Source of the DNA: Nectonema munidae
Taxonomy: Eukaryota > Nematomorpha > Nectonematoida > Nectonematidae
Reading direction: 5' to 3'
Assembly (NCBI GenBank): GCA_030549495.1
Contig: JAUIRK010000942.1
Span: forward strand, 124,001-188,000
DNA: 64,000 nt
The stretch's first letter is position 1. Each line of letters starts with the position of its first letter. Of the stretch, positions 24,149-36,245 are shown one piece after another. A model generated the notes under the pieces. That model saw only the letters and a list, made by a program, of their open reading frames with translations. It did not search any database and was not told the origin of the DNA. Both the position numbers and the translations under genes were made by a program.

Positions 24149-24253
24149 GGAAAAAGGCGTCCACTTTCCTTTCAATGTATGTGCAGTCAGCCATGCACAA
24201 GCAATGTATGGTTGACTGCACACACATTGAAAGCAAAGTGGACGCCTTATTCC
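24149..24253. repeat. Long near-perfect hairpin (about 49-bp arms)
   Basis: GGAAAAAGGCGTCCACTTTC and following bases pair with GCAAAGTGGACGCCTTATTCC after a loop of a few bases around ATGCACAAGCA at 24192-24204. The arms run about 24149-24195 and 24205-24253 with roughly five mismatches. The size and stem resemble a pre-miRNA, but the location 146 bp inside a pogo tip makes a transposon-derived foldback equally likely. Confidence 0.75.
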
Positions 24254-26025
24254 TAGAACCGCTACAAGCACATTGGAATACAATAAAATCATTGTTCTTA
24301 TTGTTATCGCATCCGGTTCAGAGCATTACTCATACCATATTTTTGAGGTTCTAGGCGAAAAGTACCCACAAGAGAAAAGTGAGCACTATCTTGCTATGCA
24401 CAGGCTTAAGGCAATTTCACAAGTCAATTACGAAGCAATGATAGATAGCTCTTTCACCTGGACACTTTTGTCTTCTGGATACTATTCTCCGGTTACCATT
24501 TTTGAGGTTTAGTGTAATACCTAACTTGAAATGGTTACACTCTATTTTACTTATTTGTTTCTCTGCCATCTTTTTTTTTAGCTATAACTCACTAGTAAAT
24601 ATCATCCATCTTAAATTGAACACCTAAATTTTGCGCGCAAGTTAATTAACTTCTTAAAACTTTTTCAACATTTTCATTTTAACTTGTTTAACTAAATTTT
24701 CATTGAGAAATCGAATTATTTTTAACAGGTTTCAAAAATACTCGTTAATTTAACAGAATTTTAGCTAACCAAATGCAATAATCACTTTGATTAAAATTAA
24801 TTTGAATAAAAACTTTTTCCTTATTTATCGATTTTGGCATAATTTGATTAAAAAGAAAAATCTAACAAGAAGTTAAAAATAAATATGATATGTTTCTTTT
24901 TTTTTAAATTACAAAACTTTTTAGAAAATTTGAAATTTTATATCAGAGCAAAAAAAAGAAACACTGTTGCATTATGGAAAAAAAATTGAAATATTAAAGC
25001 TTTACGAATCAATTAATGGTTGTTATAGTTCGCAAAAATTAGCAGACATTTTTAAAGTCGGCCGAACGCAAATTTTAAGCATTATCAAAAATAAAGCTCC
25101 ACTTTTAAAGGAATTTAAAGACAATGTCCCAATGCAATGCAGAAGAAACATTCGGCAAAGTGGGAATAAACTAACTTTGGGAGTGGATTAAATATAACAG
25201 TAAAAGACATATTTTAATAAGTGCTCCAATAATACAAGAACGAGGTATTACTTTCGCTAAAAATTTGGGTCTCGATGATTTTAGAGTTGGAAAGTTTTCG
25301 CAAACGACATTTGATTCGATTTAGTACAATTAGAGTTTGTTCAACCACATTTGAAAGTTGGGAAAAAAGTGCCTACTTTAATAGAAGGGTATCATCCAAA
25401 TGAACCTTTGATCTTGATGAAAGGCGGCTTTCTATATAGGAATAGTGAACAAATCTTTAGTTGTGAAAAATCTGAGTTCAACCGGAGTGAAAAAATTTTA
25501 AGATAGACTTACAGTTATGTTGTGCCATAACATGATAGGAGAAAAAGAAGCATTGGCAATTGGAAAATCATTGAAAACAAGTTGTTTCAAAAAAATTGAC
25601 ATTAATTCACTGCCAGTTAGTTACTATGTAAATAAAAAGTGTTGGATGACTTCATTGATTTTTGAAAATTGGGTCTGAAAAATCAAGAAAGATATGTTCT
25701 GTTGTTTTTGGACAATGTTCCTTCACATCCAAAAATCTCTCTAAATAATGTTATGATTGCATTTTTGCCAGCTAATACAACTTCAAAGCACATCCTCAAA
25801 ATTATTGAGGGGCGCGAAATTTTTTTGTTGCAATTTTCAAAATTAGTGGTCTGGAAATACCACGGGAGACCAAATATTCAAGCAATCCTTTAAAATAGAG
25901 TGTATTCAGCGCATACCTAAAGTCCTAAATTTATAAGACTACTTTATATTTTTTTTACAAAATTGGTGAATTTAAATATTATACTTCCAGCGAAAATATT
26001 TTAATTAAATTTGCATATCGAATAT

Positions 26026-26599
26026 CATGCGCAGAAAAAATTCCCCCAATTAAAAAGTAGGAAAAAACGCCACCAGTAAAAATGCCCCAATTTAAAATTA
26101 GAAAAAAATGCCCTAACACAAAAAAAATTCAAAAAATTATTAATTAAAATTAAAAAAAAATTTTTTTTAAAAAGATATGTCAAATAAAGATTTTTTGTAA
26201 AAAAAAAGGTTAACTTTTCATCTAAAACATTTAAAATTTAATTAAAGTAAACTAAAAAACTAAACATACGACAATTTTTTAAATACAAAATTTTTTTTTA
26301 TAAAACAGCAAATATTTTTGGACTTTGTGTGTATCAGAACACTTTCTAAATATAATTTGTATTTTAACTGATTTTAAGAACACATTCCCACAAATCTGCA
26401 CCTTTGTTATTGTTTTCAAGAACTTTATAAAGAAAAAAACCCTATAGATTAAGAAATTTTAGAAATTTAGCCTTTCAAAACGGTACCAAATAAAAATATT
26501 TATATAATTAAAAAAAATCCTGAAAATCAAAAATTAGGCGGCATTTTTTCCTACTTTTTAATTAGGGGCATTTTTCTGGGGGCATTTTTACCTACAACC
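26026..26599. mobile_element. Foldback/MITE nested in the hAT, 9-bp target duplication
   Basis: ATCGAATAT lies at 26017-26025 and again at 26600-26608. Near-terminal inverted repeats share ATTAAAAAGTAGGAAAAAA, about 42 bp in all, at about 26033-26074 and 26532-26574. Nine-base duplications are typical of Mutator-like elements. No coding sequence; AT-rich core. The flanking hAT sequence joins smoothly across the insertion when compared with the relative near 39.4 kb. Confidence 0.65.
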
Positions 26600-26769
26600 A
26601 TCGAATATACACTAGTTTAAAAAATCCAAAATTGTTAGGGGGTGGAATAGGCTTTTCATTTGAAAAATGAAGTAGTCTACCAGGCACATTACAGGAATTG
26701 ATGAAAGAATATTTGATTCATAGAGAAAACAAATAACTGAAGGTTGGATAGTTTTATATGAAAAAATTT

Positions 26770-27056
26770 GATTGATTCAGGGGCAAGGGTATAAAATGAA
26801 GTTATAATTGTGCAAACAAAAAATTAAGATCGCATTATTTCATTTTACTCAGCATCATTCAAAAATAGTTTAAAAGCTAAATTGATACAAACTACAAAAA
26901 GTAAAATAACTTTTAACATTTTGCAATGATTTGCCTTTTATAATAACTTTTAAGGAAAAAAGTCTATCAGAAAAAGTTATAGAGCTTCAACAAAAACAAA
27001 AAATTTTAGAGCATAACTTAAGTTTTTGAAAACTAATTTGACGCATCCCCTACATT
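26770..27056. repeat. Dispersed ~290-bp repeat, copy 1
   Basis: Reverse-complementary to about 62190-62490. Shared blocks include TCAAAAATAGTTTAAAAGCTA-like, GCAATGATTTGCCTTTTATAAT and TCTATCAGAAAAAGTTATAGA, ending in GACGCATCCCCTACA. Non-coding. Divergence is roughly 10-15 percent by eye. Confidence 0.7.
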
Positions 27057-28149
27057 CTAGTGGATCATCAACATGTGTTTGCTCAAAAATACTATAAAGA
27101 GTAGACACTGTGATATACATTGCTTACTTATTGTGTGCATATTGAAGCAATGGATTACTATTATATAGCTCCCATGTATCGTCTGTAGAATATTTTCGAT
27201 AGGCAGAGCAGTTTGGCATGATGTTTGATTGATTCGAAAGTCTGCATACATGTTTTAAACAAGCAGCAACTCTTACGTTTAGAAAATTATTGTGGGGGGG
27301 GGGGGGGGGGGGGCGAAGGTCATTTTCGCCCCCCCCCCCCTGAAAACACATTGGGGGAGGGGGGCTGCTTCAAAGTTACAGCCCATGGATCAGGGAATCA
27401 TACAAAGCATAGAACTTAAATATAGAAGACGCAAACTTCATAAGATTATTCATTAAATAGATAAAGATAAATTAAAAACCGAAACTAGTATGTTTAAAGA
27501 AATTACCGTTTTAGATGCAATTTTTTGGCTTGATGTCAAACCTATAACAATACATAAATGTTTCGCAGCTTGTGGTTTTGAAAACTCAAACAGAAATGAA
27601 CATAAGCACAGTTATTATTTTATTTTCAAAATTGGTCATTAATATATTTTTTCAAATATAGATTTTAATGTCAACGAGGCAAATGAAGATGGTTCAAAAG
27701 AATGTGCTTTTTTAAATAACTTTTCTACAGATATAATTGGATGTAAAGTTGAAGTACTTTCTATTGAAAGAGATGTAGCAACGTGTTAAATGGCAAGCCT
27801 TGATTGGAACAAAGATACAGATTTGTTGTTACTACAAGAATTGAATGATTATGAAAAAGATGGTGACGATTCTTTGTTAGAAATCGAGGAAAGCCATTGA
27901 AAATGTAGACAGAGCCTTGCAAGCTTTTAAATTTAAAGATTAAAAATAGTTTTAAGAGTCGTTTGAATCCAATATCTGAAATTCAAGATATTTTATACGA
28001 TAACTATACGAAAAACTGTATACTACATAGATTATTTTAAATCTAGTACTTTTCTAAAAAATGTGTTGTATTTTCCCATTCAAAGTAAGAATAAAACATC
28101 AATTTCTTTGTTGCCTCCCAAAGATGGTTATATAAACGATTAAGGGGTA

Positions 28150-28990
28150 AATGAACATTTATTTGAATCAGAACTTCCAACATAAATTTCTGCTGAATTA
28201 GAAGTTTTTTTTTGACGATGAAAGTTTTAATGATGGAACTAAAAATGTTAAATGTCCGGGGTGAAAAAGTAATTACAACTTTTAAAAAACTTTTTCTCAT
28301 GTTGATCTTTCTTTATTATTGAATTCGCATGCACACTTAATTTTCTTACAACCACTTAATATTAAAAAAATGTTACTAATACGTTCAACAAATAGTTGCT
28401 TTCACTATTTAGTATGCGCATCAACAGAACGAAATATAACGAAGAAATTTATTATTTTCTTGTCATTATTATCTTTAGCAGTTATATTTCCTTGCCAAAT
28501 GAAGATTTATATAAGCAAACTTCGATGGATATTCGATGTAATACTGTTTCAAATGCAATGAACAGGCTGAGATATAAAGAGTTAAAAAAGTTCCTAAACT
28601 TTTCAAATAATATGAACTAGATTGCTATAGACAAATACGCAAAAATTATGGCCTTATATAATCATATGAATAAACAGCTAATAGAGCTTATTTTTATTTT
28701 TGTCAATTGACGAGTTCAGGGTTCCATATTATGGTCAGCATATTGGTAGGAAAAACTACAAACAAGATTTCTTCGAGAAAAAAATCATACTGCAATTCAA
28801 TCTCTTCGTTACAGAAATTGATATATTCACACTTCACTTAACATCGCTGACACTTTCTAGACACCAGACTCAATACATACACTATAAAAGGGTTTACGAC
28901 GTGCCTCTGGCATCCATTTTTCCCACCCATACCACCGTAATTTTATTGCTTGTTGTTTTATCAATAAAAAGGCTAAGAGCGTAGCCTCAG
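28150..28990 (+). pseudogene. piggyBac element #3, transposase fragment
   Basis: Plus-strand blocks: FLVIIIFSSYISLPNEDLY, then TVSNAMNRLRYKELKKFLNF and, after a frame change, SIDEFRVPYYGQHIGR. These match the first half of the piggyBac nuclease (VSNAMSRNRF..LKKYLHF and SIDEQMVPYYGRH in family members); the last block carries the first catalytic Asp region. The rest of the domain is missing or unreadable. It directly follows the pogo #2 remnant and has no recognised ends. Confidence 0.7.
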
Positions 28991-28999
28991 CCCGCTCAT

Positions 29000-31040
29000 T
29001 TATTCCTTTCAAAAAAGCGAGCGCTCATTACTTAAACGAAACAAAAGGCAGATGCAAAAGGATAAAGATAGGGTAAGATCAATTGTGTATCTATACCAAT
29101 TTTATTAAAATTTGCACACATAGAAGCAAATATATCGATAACCAATAATAAAAAAATTAGATCAATATACATTTTTAAACAAAACAAATCAAATAGCAAA
29201 AAAATATTAATTCTTAAAAAAAAAGCACATTTACTATTCTGTTTAGTGATTTAGGGGATTAAAGATAAATTGTAAAAAATTATAATGAGAAAAATAAATC
29301 AGTCAACATTATCATAACAAAAATAATTAATCAAGGAATTACCCATTCTCCATATTTTCCACCAAAAACTTTTGTTCGGTAGAATATTTTACCGAAAGCA
29401 AGAGACATAAAAAAAACTATTTAATTTTTAAATGAAGGTTAGGGTGTAGCAAAAAAATTATATTTTGTTCATAAAATCATTTTAAAACTGAAATTAAAGG
29501 GTTAAAATATTAAAATTAAAATTTTATACATTTCATTAATCAATTAATTATTTTGCAACGTAGGCAATAAATCTTAAAAAACTTTCTGATTCGAAAGGAC
29601 TTCATTCTGAAAAATCTCCCACCCATCTCTAAAAAGATATATTTTCCTAAGCCAGCCTGATTCTAAGTTGCTGCAAAGAATATAATCTTGAAGGGAAAAA
29701 GTCTTTCGTTTAACTAAATTATAAAGATTGAATGAGTAAAAATTTTTAGTTTGTAGGTTGTTTTATTCGTCATCCATACATTAGCCACATAAGCTGGTTT
29801 ATTTGCAGTTGCATTTAGAGAAAATAGAATTATAAGTTAAATAACATTTAAGAAGGCTTTGTTTTTATGCATGAATAAAAATGATATTTTACTTTATTGG
29901 TATGCAGAAATTGTTATCAGCCGGTCAACTTGTTTTCGTCCTCGAAAGTTGCAGAAAAACTCAATCTAGCAATATCATAACAAAACTGTTAAGATTTCGC
30001 AAAATTGTTATGTACTGTACATAGGTTGTAAAGTAATTTTATATCTATGATCTTCTCTTAAATTTTGTCTACCCATCATGGTGTTCTCTACGGCATTTGC
30101 AAATTAACACAGGGTGCGAACGCATATCCTTTATTTTTTTAGTATATCAATTTAAAATAACATTCAATTTAAGTTAAAGAAATTTTAAGGATTCATTGAA
30201 AATAATTAACCGCTATTAGTAAGGGCTTAAAAAAGAAATCAATCAAATTGAAGAAGTCACAAATATTTACCAATTATAGCTTTAATTCTTGAAATAAGTC
30301 ATGAAAGAAAAAAGACTTCTAAAAACAACTATCAAGATTTTAAATAAAAATTTATTATATCTCAAAACATTTCAGTCGTAAGGTTATATGCTCGCATTAT
30401 GCTCGAAGATGTTTAATCACAGTTATTTAGTTGTGAGAAAGAAAATATTTAGTTCTTTTTAGAAAATTATTTTAGTTGTGAGAAAGAAAAAAGTATGTAA
30501 GAAAGAAAGGAATTTATTTTGTTAACATTAAAATTCAATCTTAACTTCGTTAACATTGAATAAAATCTTATAGAGGGGTTTTACATTATAAAAATCTTTG
30601 TGGAAGGATTAAATCCAAAGAATGAATCACTAAAAATTAGGTAACTATAATCACCCCTTTGAATTTATTCAAAATGAAAAACAGAATAGAAAAATAGTAA
30701 AAAATATTTTGAACGGAGATATTATATAATGAAGGAAGCCGTTTAAATAATATGTTAATTAGATATTTCATTACAAGATTACTTATGCTTTTGAGTCTTT
30801 ATGATCAATAAATAAAACCTTCATATTTCAATTCCAAAAATTTCATACATGAGATGGATGAATATGACGCACTCCAATTTTTCTTTAAATGGGAGAAAAT
30901 AGTATTGAAGTTAGGATTGAAATTCCATAAATATAAGTGAAAAATGATGATTAACTTATTTTGTTGATTTAACAGGCTATGAAGCAAACATCTATCGTGC
31001 AATACTTTAAATATATTGTCCTGAATCGTCTCTACTAGGG
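29000..31040. other. AT-rich intergenic DNA
   Basis: No coding exon or repeat structure recognised beyond simple A/T-rich sequence. Confidence 0.4.
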
Positions 31041-31045
31041 GTATT

Positions 31046-31111
31046 AAAAATACTGCCAGTGGGCCGCAAGTAACTCGCCAAAAGTTAAAGTGCGGCCCGC
31101 CGAGTATTTTT
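31046..31111. repeat. GC-rich hairpin, hAT-tip-like
   Basis: AAAAATACT..GGGCCGCA (31046-31068) pairs with TGCGGCCC..AGTATTTTT (31091-31111). The sequence CAGTGGGCCGC resembles a hAT terminus. A small foldback or the fused ends of a deleted element. Confidence 0.5.
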
Positions 31112-31524
31112 GAAAAATACTCAATGATTTAAAATTGAGTTTTTCATTTTTACATCCACTTTTACAGTTGATGCATCAGAAATACCATCAGATTTTCAGC
31201 TGGCAATCATCGATTGATTTTAAATATTTTGTTTCTAAATTTTAAAAAATAACTTCATTGGTTTCAAAAATTTTATGTATTTTTTACGCGACTCAAGAAA
31301 ATTTTTTCAGAAATAAATATTAATTAGTCAAAGAACAGAACAAGACTAGCAAATGTTATAATAAATTCCATTTAACTCCTCATTTCTGAAAATCGGGAAA
31401 AAATTAACAATAAAAACTTCATTAAAACATTTTGTGAACAAGTGTGACACCGGTGTACCATGAAATGGAAATCGTTTATTTTTAGTATAAATTTCCATTG
31501 GAAAAGACAGTTAGTCTTAAAAAT

Positions 31525-31715
31525 TCTGGTTCTCAAATGGTTAATGCTTTTAAAATGATTAATTTGGTTTAGGATTAGGTTGTCATGGGTTCGATCCCCA
31601 AGCCTCCCAACTAAATTCACAAAAACTGTGATTAACGATTATAAGCATAATGCGAGCGGCTGAAAGTGCTTTGATATATCCGACCTACCAACCAACCAAC
31701 CCCTGCTCTGTAGGA
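31525..31715 (+). repeat. tRNA-derived SINE, family A copy 1
   Basis: Contains GGTTCGATCCCCAAG.CTCCCAACT (box B and 3' acceptor-like end, about 31590-31614), the same as at 61098-61123, with a degraded box A (TTGGTTTAGGATTAGG) upstream. The tail runs into ACCAACCAACCCCTG and GTAGGATAAC, similar to the tail near 62158-62200. No complete tRNA cloverleaf. Confidence 0.55.
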
Positions 31716-31729
31716 TAACTTTTTATTAA

Positions 31730-33650
31730 ATCATCTAAATTTTATTCAAGTTATAAGACCGTGGATTGTATCATCTATTAGTTGAGATAAGTCTTTCGGT
31801 CAATATTATCAATGATCAATGCCTTTTTTAATATTAATGTTAGAAGCAGAACTGGGATTTTTGCCCCCCCCCCCCCATGTTCACATCGATTTACTACAAG
31901 TGAAGTTCTCTTCATTCTCAATAGATAATATCCCCTCCCGGAAATATAAAAAGAAAAATAGTTATAAACAGAGTTTGATTAAAATTTAAAAAATTAAATT
32001 TGCCGGACAGCGTGCTGTTTCCTGTAAACCAGCTTAGGTGGCTTATGTATGGATGACGCTTCAAACAACCTAAAAAATGAATTTGATTTATTTAACCTTA
32101 TGGCTCAAGTTAATTCTATGAAGTTTTCTAACTCTTTCCTCCTATTTTAAATTTTCCTTTTCTACCCAGAGTATAGTTATTTTCATCTAAAATGCCTTTT
32201 TTACACAATTTTTTTTCTGTAATATGTTTTTATAAGTTTCCAAAATTTAACATAATTCCATTATAACATGACCTAACTTTCATAAAGTTATTGTAGGGAA
32301 TTTATCTATTTTTTTTATGCTCTTTTATTATATTATGAATTATTTTTTTCAAAAAGAATAGCGTCTAGCAAATCTTCCTTAATTTTACTCATTAAATCCG
32401 ACTTAATGATACGGAGAGTTTAACGATTCATATCATTTAATTCGCTAAAAAATATCATTTGGTATATATGAAAATCCTGCTGTTTGTGATATATAAGACA
32501 AATACATATCCTGCATTACAGGAAATTTTTTATTGTAGATGAACGTGTTTTGAAACTATCAAAACTAATTCCAAAAAATAAGGCAATTTTTCGAATGATG
32601 ATGACAAAATTTATAGACAAACACAATTTTGCTTTGTTTCCTTTCACATTTAGGAAGTCTAGATGAGAGCAATCCCGTATGCAGTATTAACGTAAACAAA
32701 TGCAAATGACATATCATTTCACTGCATGTAATAAATGAAAATCAAAGAGTAAGGAAATAGAATACACAAAAAGATGAAATGCTAAAAAAAGCAAAGCTCT
32801 ATTCAATTTTTGAACAATAATGAAGTAAAACTTTTTTCAACTGGAGTCGGAGTCGCAAGAATTTTTACGACTTCAGACTCCGACTCCATAACCCTCGTAG
32901 TAATTAGTGCTTTTTCCTGTTTTATGAGTCTAATAGTGTTTGATAATGTATTAGGCTACATTTTCTTAAAATAAAATTTAAATTGCATAACACAATTTGC
33001 CATTATATTCGTTTGTAATTAAGTGCATGTTCAAGACTATCTCTTATTGTATATGCTATAATCTTGAGATAACTTAATTGGTCTTTAAATATGTTTCCAC
33101 CAAGGCATCCTTTTATCTAATAGTCCCAATGCTTAAAGGGATACCTTTTTAATTAATACACAAATCGATGCCATTATGAAATAGTTTTGGATCCGTTATA
33201 TCATTTCTACGTTGACTAGAAATGCATCTCTTGATTCTAGAGCATTTTTACTTTTGTTCAATAAAAATTCTTAAATATTTTATATAAACAGATGACTAGG
33301 ATAAAAACTCCGGTTATCAAAGTTTTATTTCCTACTAAAATCTACGAAGTACATATAAAAACTCTTATATTGAATTTACGATCTAAATGAGTTTAAATAC
33401 ACTTTAATTTAATTTACATATAAATTTTAATAGATGAACTTATTTATCATATAAAAATTTAACTTTTAAATTGTATTAAAATAATACAGTTTATCAAGTA
33501 AAAATAATATTCAGACTTCTCTAATATGGTAATAGTTTTAACTATATTCATCAGATGAAAGTAAGGAAACAACTTTATCTTTGTCCACTAGGTTTGTGTG
33601 GATATTTAAAATTGCTAAATTTGACAGTCTCACGGATGTCATTGATGTTC
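31730..33650. other. AT-rich intergenic DNA with a C14 run and a short hairpin
   Basis: A poly-C tract lies at 31864-31877. At about 32843-32888 GGAGTCGGAGTC pairs with GACTCCGACTCC across a 20-base loop. No gene recognised. Confidence 0.45.
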
Positions 33651-33656
33651 TAGTAC

Positions 33657-36245
33657 AAGGGTCGACAATCTTATGCTATCGGCGTGCCAACTTAACACTT
33701 CTCAAATTATCTAGAGTGCCAACCTCATATGTTTATTTATCCAAACCAAAATCAACATATTTGTTTTATAATTTATTTAAATTTTAAATACAATAATAAG
33801 AAAAATTATAATTAGAAATAAAAAAATTATATTAGTAATTAGTGCTTGACTCTTTGATAACTTTAGCCAACTCTTCAATATCGGCACAATATTCTGTTAC
33901 TTTGAGTTTCATGCAATTTTCTGAATTTTGAAGGGTCAAGCGATTTCTATGTGGAAAAAATTTGCTCACCGCAGTGGTTGAGCCAAAAGCTGAAAGAAGA
34001 GCAAAGGCGATTTTTTTCATACAGATCTAAGAATTCGGCAGAAATGTCCAAGATTCAAAAATAGCAGAAAACTTTTCTAAATTTTCCTACTCCAGATTTT
34101 TTCTCAGTTCAGCAAATTTATATCCATAGTTCCGATTCCGAAGATCTAAATTCATCTTGTTGCATTTCGAAATCATCAACATCCATCCAACTAAAAAGTG
34201 CAAGCTGAGTATTTCTTAGATTAACTATATCAGGTTTGATGAGAAATGAGAATAAGCATCCATGAATATGAAAGCCCTGATTTCGCTCATCAAATTCTAT
34301 TTTGAGTCCATCATTGAAATCCTGGTGCTCTTCTACATTCACATCAAATTGGGTTGAATGATTTTTCACATTTCGAGTCTATGGTAAAAATATCGAGTTT
34401 CATTGTAAATGCTTTCCAATAACTGATGATGATCAAGCATTGTTTGAGCCTTTCCTTGTAATTTAAGTCTGAGTTCATTCTAATGTATGTTTTATGTCTG
34501 TCAGAAACATCAATTTTAATAACCACTTTTCATCATTCAATTCAGCAAAATGTTTCTGTTCTCATCAAGAAAAACTTTAATAGCTTCAAGACAAGATAGA
34601 AATCTGGTCAAAACGTTACGTTGACTAAGACAGCAAATATTGCTGTATAACAAAATGTCTCCATATTCTCAACATCTTGTAGAAGAGATTTGAATTGTCT
34701 GTGGACCAGTGAAGAATGAGAAACAAGATAGTTGGCAATTTGAACATAAGCTTTTAGCACACAAATTTCCCTCGTGTATAATACAATGAAAACTCAATAG
34801 CTTACACCCCAAATGATTTTCTAAAAGTTTTACAAATCCTCTTTTTTGCCGATCATTGAAGCCACGCCATCAGTTGTCACACAGAACAATTTGTTCAAGT
34901 ACAAATGACTAATGAATGAAGTCAAAATATCTTCCGCTTTGATTGTGTCATTAAGGGATAATAAGCAACACAATTATTCATATATGTGATTATTTTCGTG
35001 ATACAACGATCACATAGTGCCATATAGGAGTAACGATCGCTAAACGGGACACATCATTCAAGCCTGTGTATTCATCTAAAGCGACGCTAAATACTTGTGC
35101 TTGTTTCAATCCATTTATCTGTTTAGTTGTCACATTTTCAGCCAAATCATTTATTCGCCTTTCGATTGACCTTGCAGAAACTGCAATTTCTCTGTTTCGA
35201 GAAAGTATAGTCTCTTTAAAATAAAATTTCAGCACTCCTCAAAAAAGTTTCTTGGCGTATCCTGCATCCGTGAAAAGTTTACCTTTCAAAGCCAAACATT
35301 CAGTACACTTGTTCTTCACTTCAACTGCTTTGATTACAATGCCAGTTTGCTTCTTGAAACCAGAAATAGCTTTTTTAATGGCTTCATTTTTTCTTCTGGT
35401 GATTTAAACCGCGATTGGTGTTTAGTTTGAAAGTGCCTTTGTATACTTGATGTACGACACACAATGCTTTCGCAACAAAAAACCAAACAGCACAATCATT
35501 TTGTTCTAAAAAATCATATTCTTTTACCCATTTTTTTTAAATGGTCGATGATCAAGTTTTCTTTTTAATCCAGACATATTCATTTAAAATAATTATCTAA
35601 AATATTATCTAATTATTCTACATTTTTCAAGTATAATATTTTAAAGTAATTGAAGATTTCTTACACCTTTTTTTAATTTATATGACTCAACAGTATTTAA
35701 GAATAAAGAAGTAAACAACAAATCAAAAAGAAAAAATAATTTTAAATTACAAATTTAAGAAATATTTTTATCTTTCATATTTATCAAATTTTTAAACTTA
35801 GACCTTAATAATTTTTATATATTTATTTTTTATGCTACCACTACAAATGTAGTGATTGGTACAATATGGGTACGCGTTATAAAAATTCATTTGGAAGACA
35901 AGGTAAACTCACTCTAAAATTCAATGAAAAAATATAAATCAAAAGTCTGAAAGTTTTAGGTCTATCTGTTTATGAAAAAATTTACACACATGACACATAG
36001 GCAGGCGACTAACAAACTTCTTTTTGAGCATGAAAAATGTATAAGAAAAGAAAAAAATACTTGCGGATAGTTAAAAACACATTTGATTGCCTTTATAAAA
36101 AGTGTTTAAAAATTTATTTTATTTTATGTGTAATTGAAAAAATTTAATTGTAAAACTTATCATTTTTGATTGCCACTGAAAATTGCTTGGCGTGCCAAGT
36201 TTGGCACTTACTAATAACGTCTCAAACAACAAAAAGATCTTTCAG
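33657..36245 (-). mobile_element. hAT element, GTF2IRD2/ZBED (Charlie8-like) group
   Basis: Left tip CAAGGGTCGACAATC with GGCGTGCCAAC inside (33657-33693); right side GGCGTGCCAAG at about 36189-36200 in inverted orientation. Between them the minus strand holds a BED-type hAT transposase. The tip resembles the CAGGGGTCGGCAA start of Charlie8-type elements. About 2.6 kb. No clean 8-bp duplication was identified. Confidence 0.7.
33832..35590 (-). pseudogene. hAT transposase, GTF2IRD2-like, broken
   Basis: Minus strand from about 35585: MSGLKRKLDHRPFKK, a BED-like N-terminus, then KGKLFTDAGYAKKLF, SARSIERRINDLAENVTTKQ with FSVALDEYTGLNDVSRLAI (the SLALDE.TD catalytic block of hAT), DVNVEEHQDFNDGLKIEF, and at the end FALLSAFGSTTAVSKFFPHR (dimerisation domain) with DIEELAKVI. 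Block order and length match GTF2IRD2/FAM200-type hAT proteins. Several frame changes and stops make it inactive. Confidence 0.75.

Larger units (their letters stand above)
25789..27367. mobile_element. Non-autonomous hAT element with 8-bp target duplication CTTCAAAG
   Basis: CTTCAAAG occurs at 25781-25788 and 27368-27375, directly flanking the insert. The left end (CACATCCTCAAAATTATTGAGG) matches the hAT tip at 39571-39582 and inward (CACATCTCCAAAATTATTGG), lacking the outermost eight bases. Homology to that element continues for over 200 bp (GGTCTGGAAATA, ATAGAGTGTAT, CTTCCAGCGAAAATATTT). The right end has a 20-base G run, a 12-base C run and the tip GGGGGCTG. No transposase is encoded. It contains the foldback element at 26026-26599. 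Confidence 0.85.
24003..27960 (+). mobile_element. pogo-like element #2, split by a hAT insertion
   Basis: The left tip is CAGTAAAACCTATCTTAGCG at 24003, preceded by TA, the classical pogo end. A CENP-B-type helix-turn-helix begins near 24967, the nuclease second Asp is in LFLDNVPSHPK at about 25705, and the third is in QPMDQGIIQS after 27376. In between sits a 1.58-kb hAT element (25789-27367). The C-terminal part runs to about 27950. No right tip is found, perhaps lost where piggyBac debris begins near 28150. Confidence 0.8.
24967..27960 (+). pseudogene. pogo-type transposase, decayed and interrupted
   Basis: N-terminal HTH: KIEILKLYESINGCYSSQKL and VGRTQILSIIKNKAPLLKEF. Then a CENP-B domain with APIIQERGITFAKNLGLDDF, DDE remnants KGGFLYRNSEQIF (first Asp lost), LFLDNVPSHPK (second Asp) and MIAFLPANTTSK, which breaks at 25788 and resumes at 27376 as LQPMDQGIIQS with TVLDAIFWLDVKPITI. 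Several stops lie between 25190 and 25680, so the gene was already decaying or decayed afterwards. Removing the hAT and one copy of its target duplication restores ANTTSKLQPMDQG exactly in frame, showing that the insertion hit an open frame. Confidence 0.8.

Noticed and set aside
27124-27419. Overlapping ORFs with Gly or Pro runs
   Set aside because: They are translations of the 20-base G run and neighbouring hAT end.
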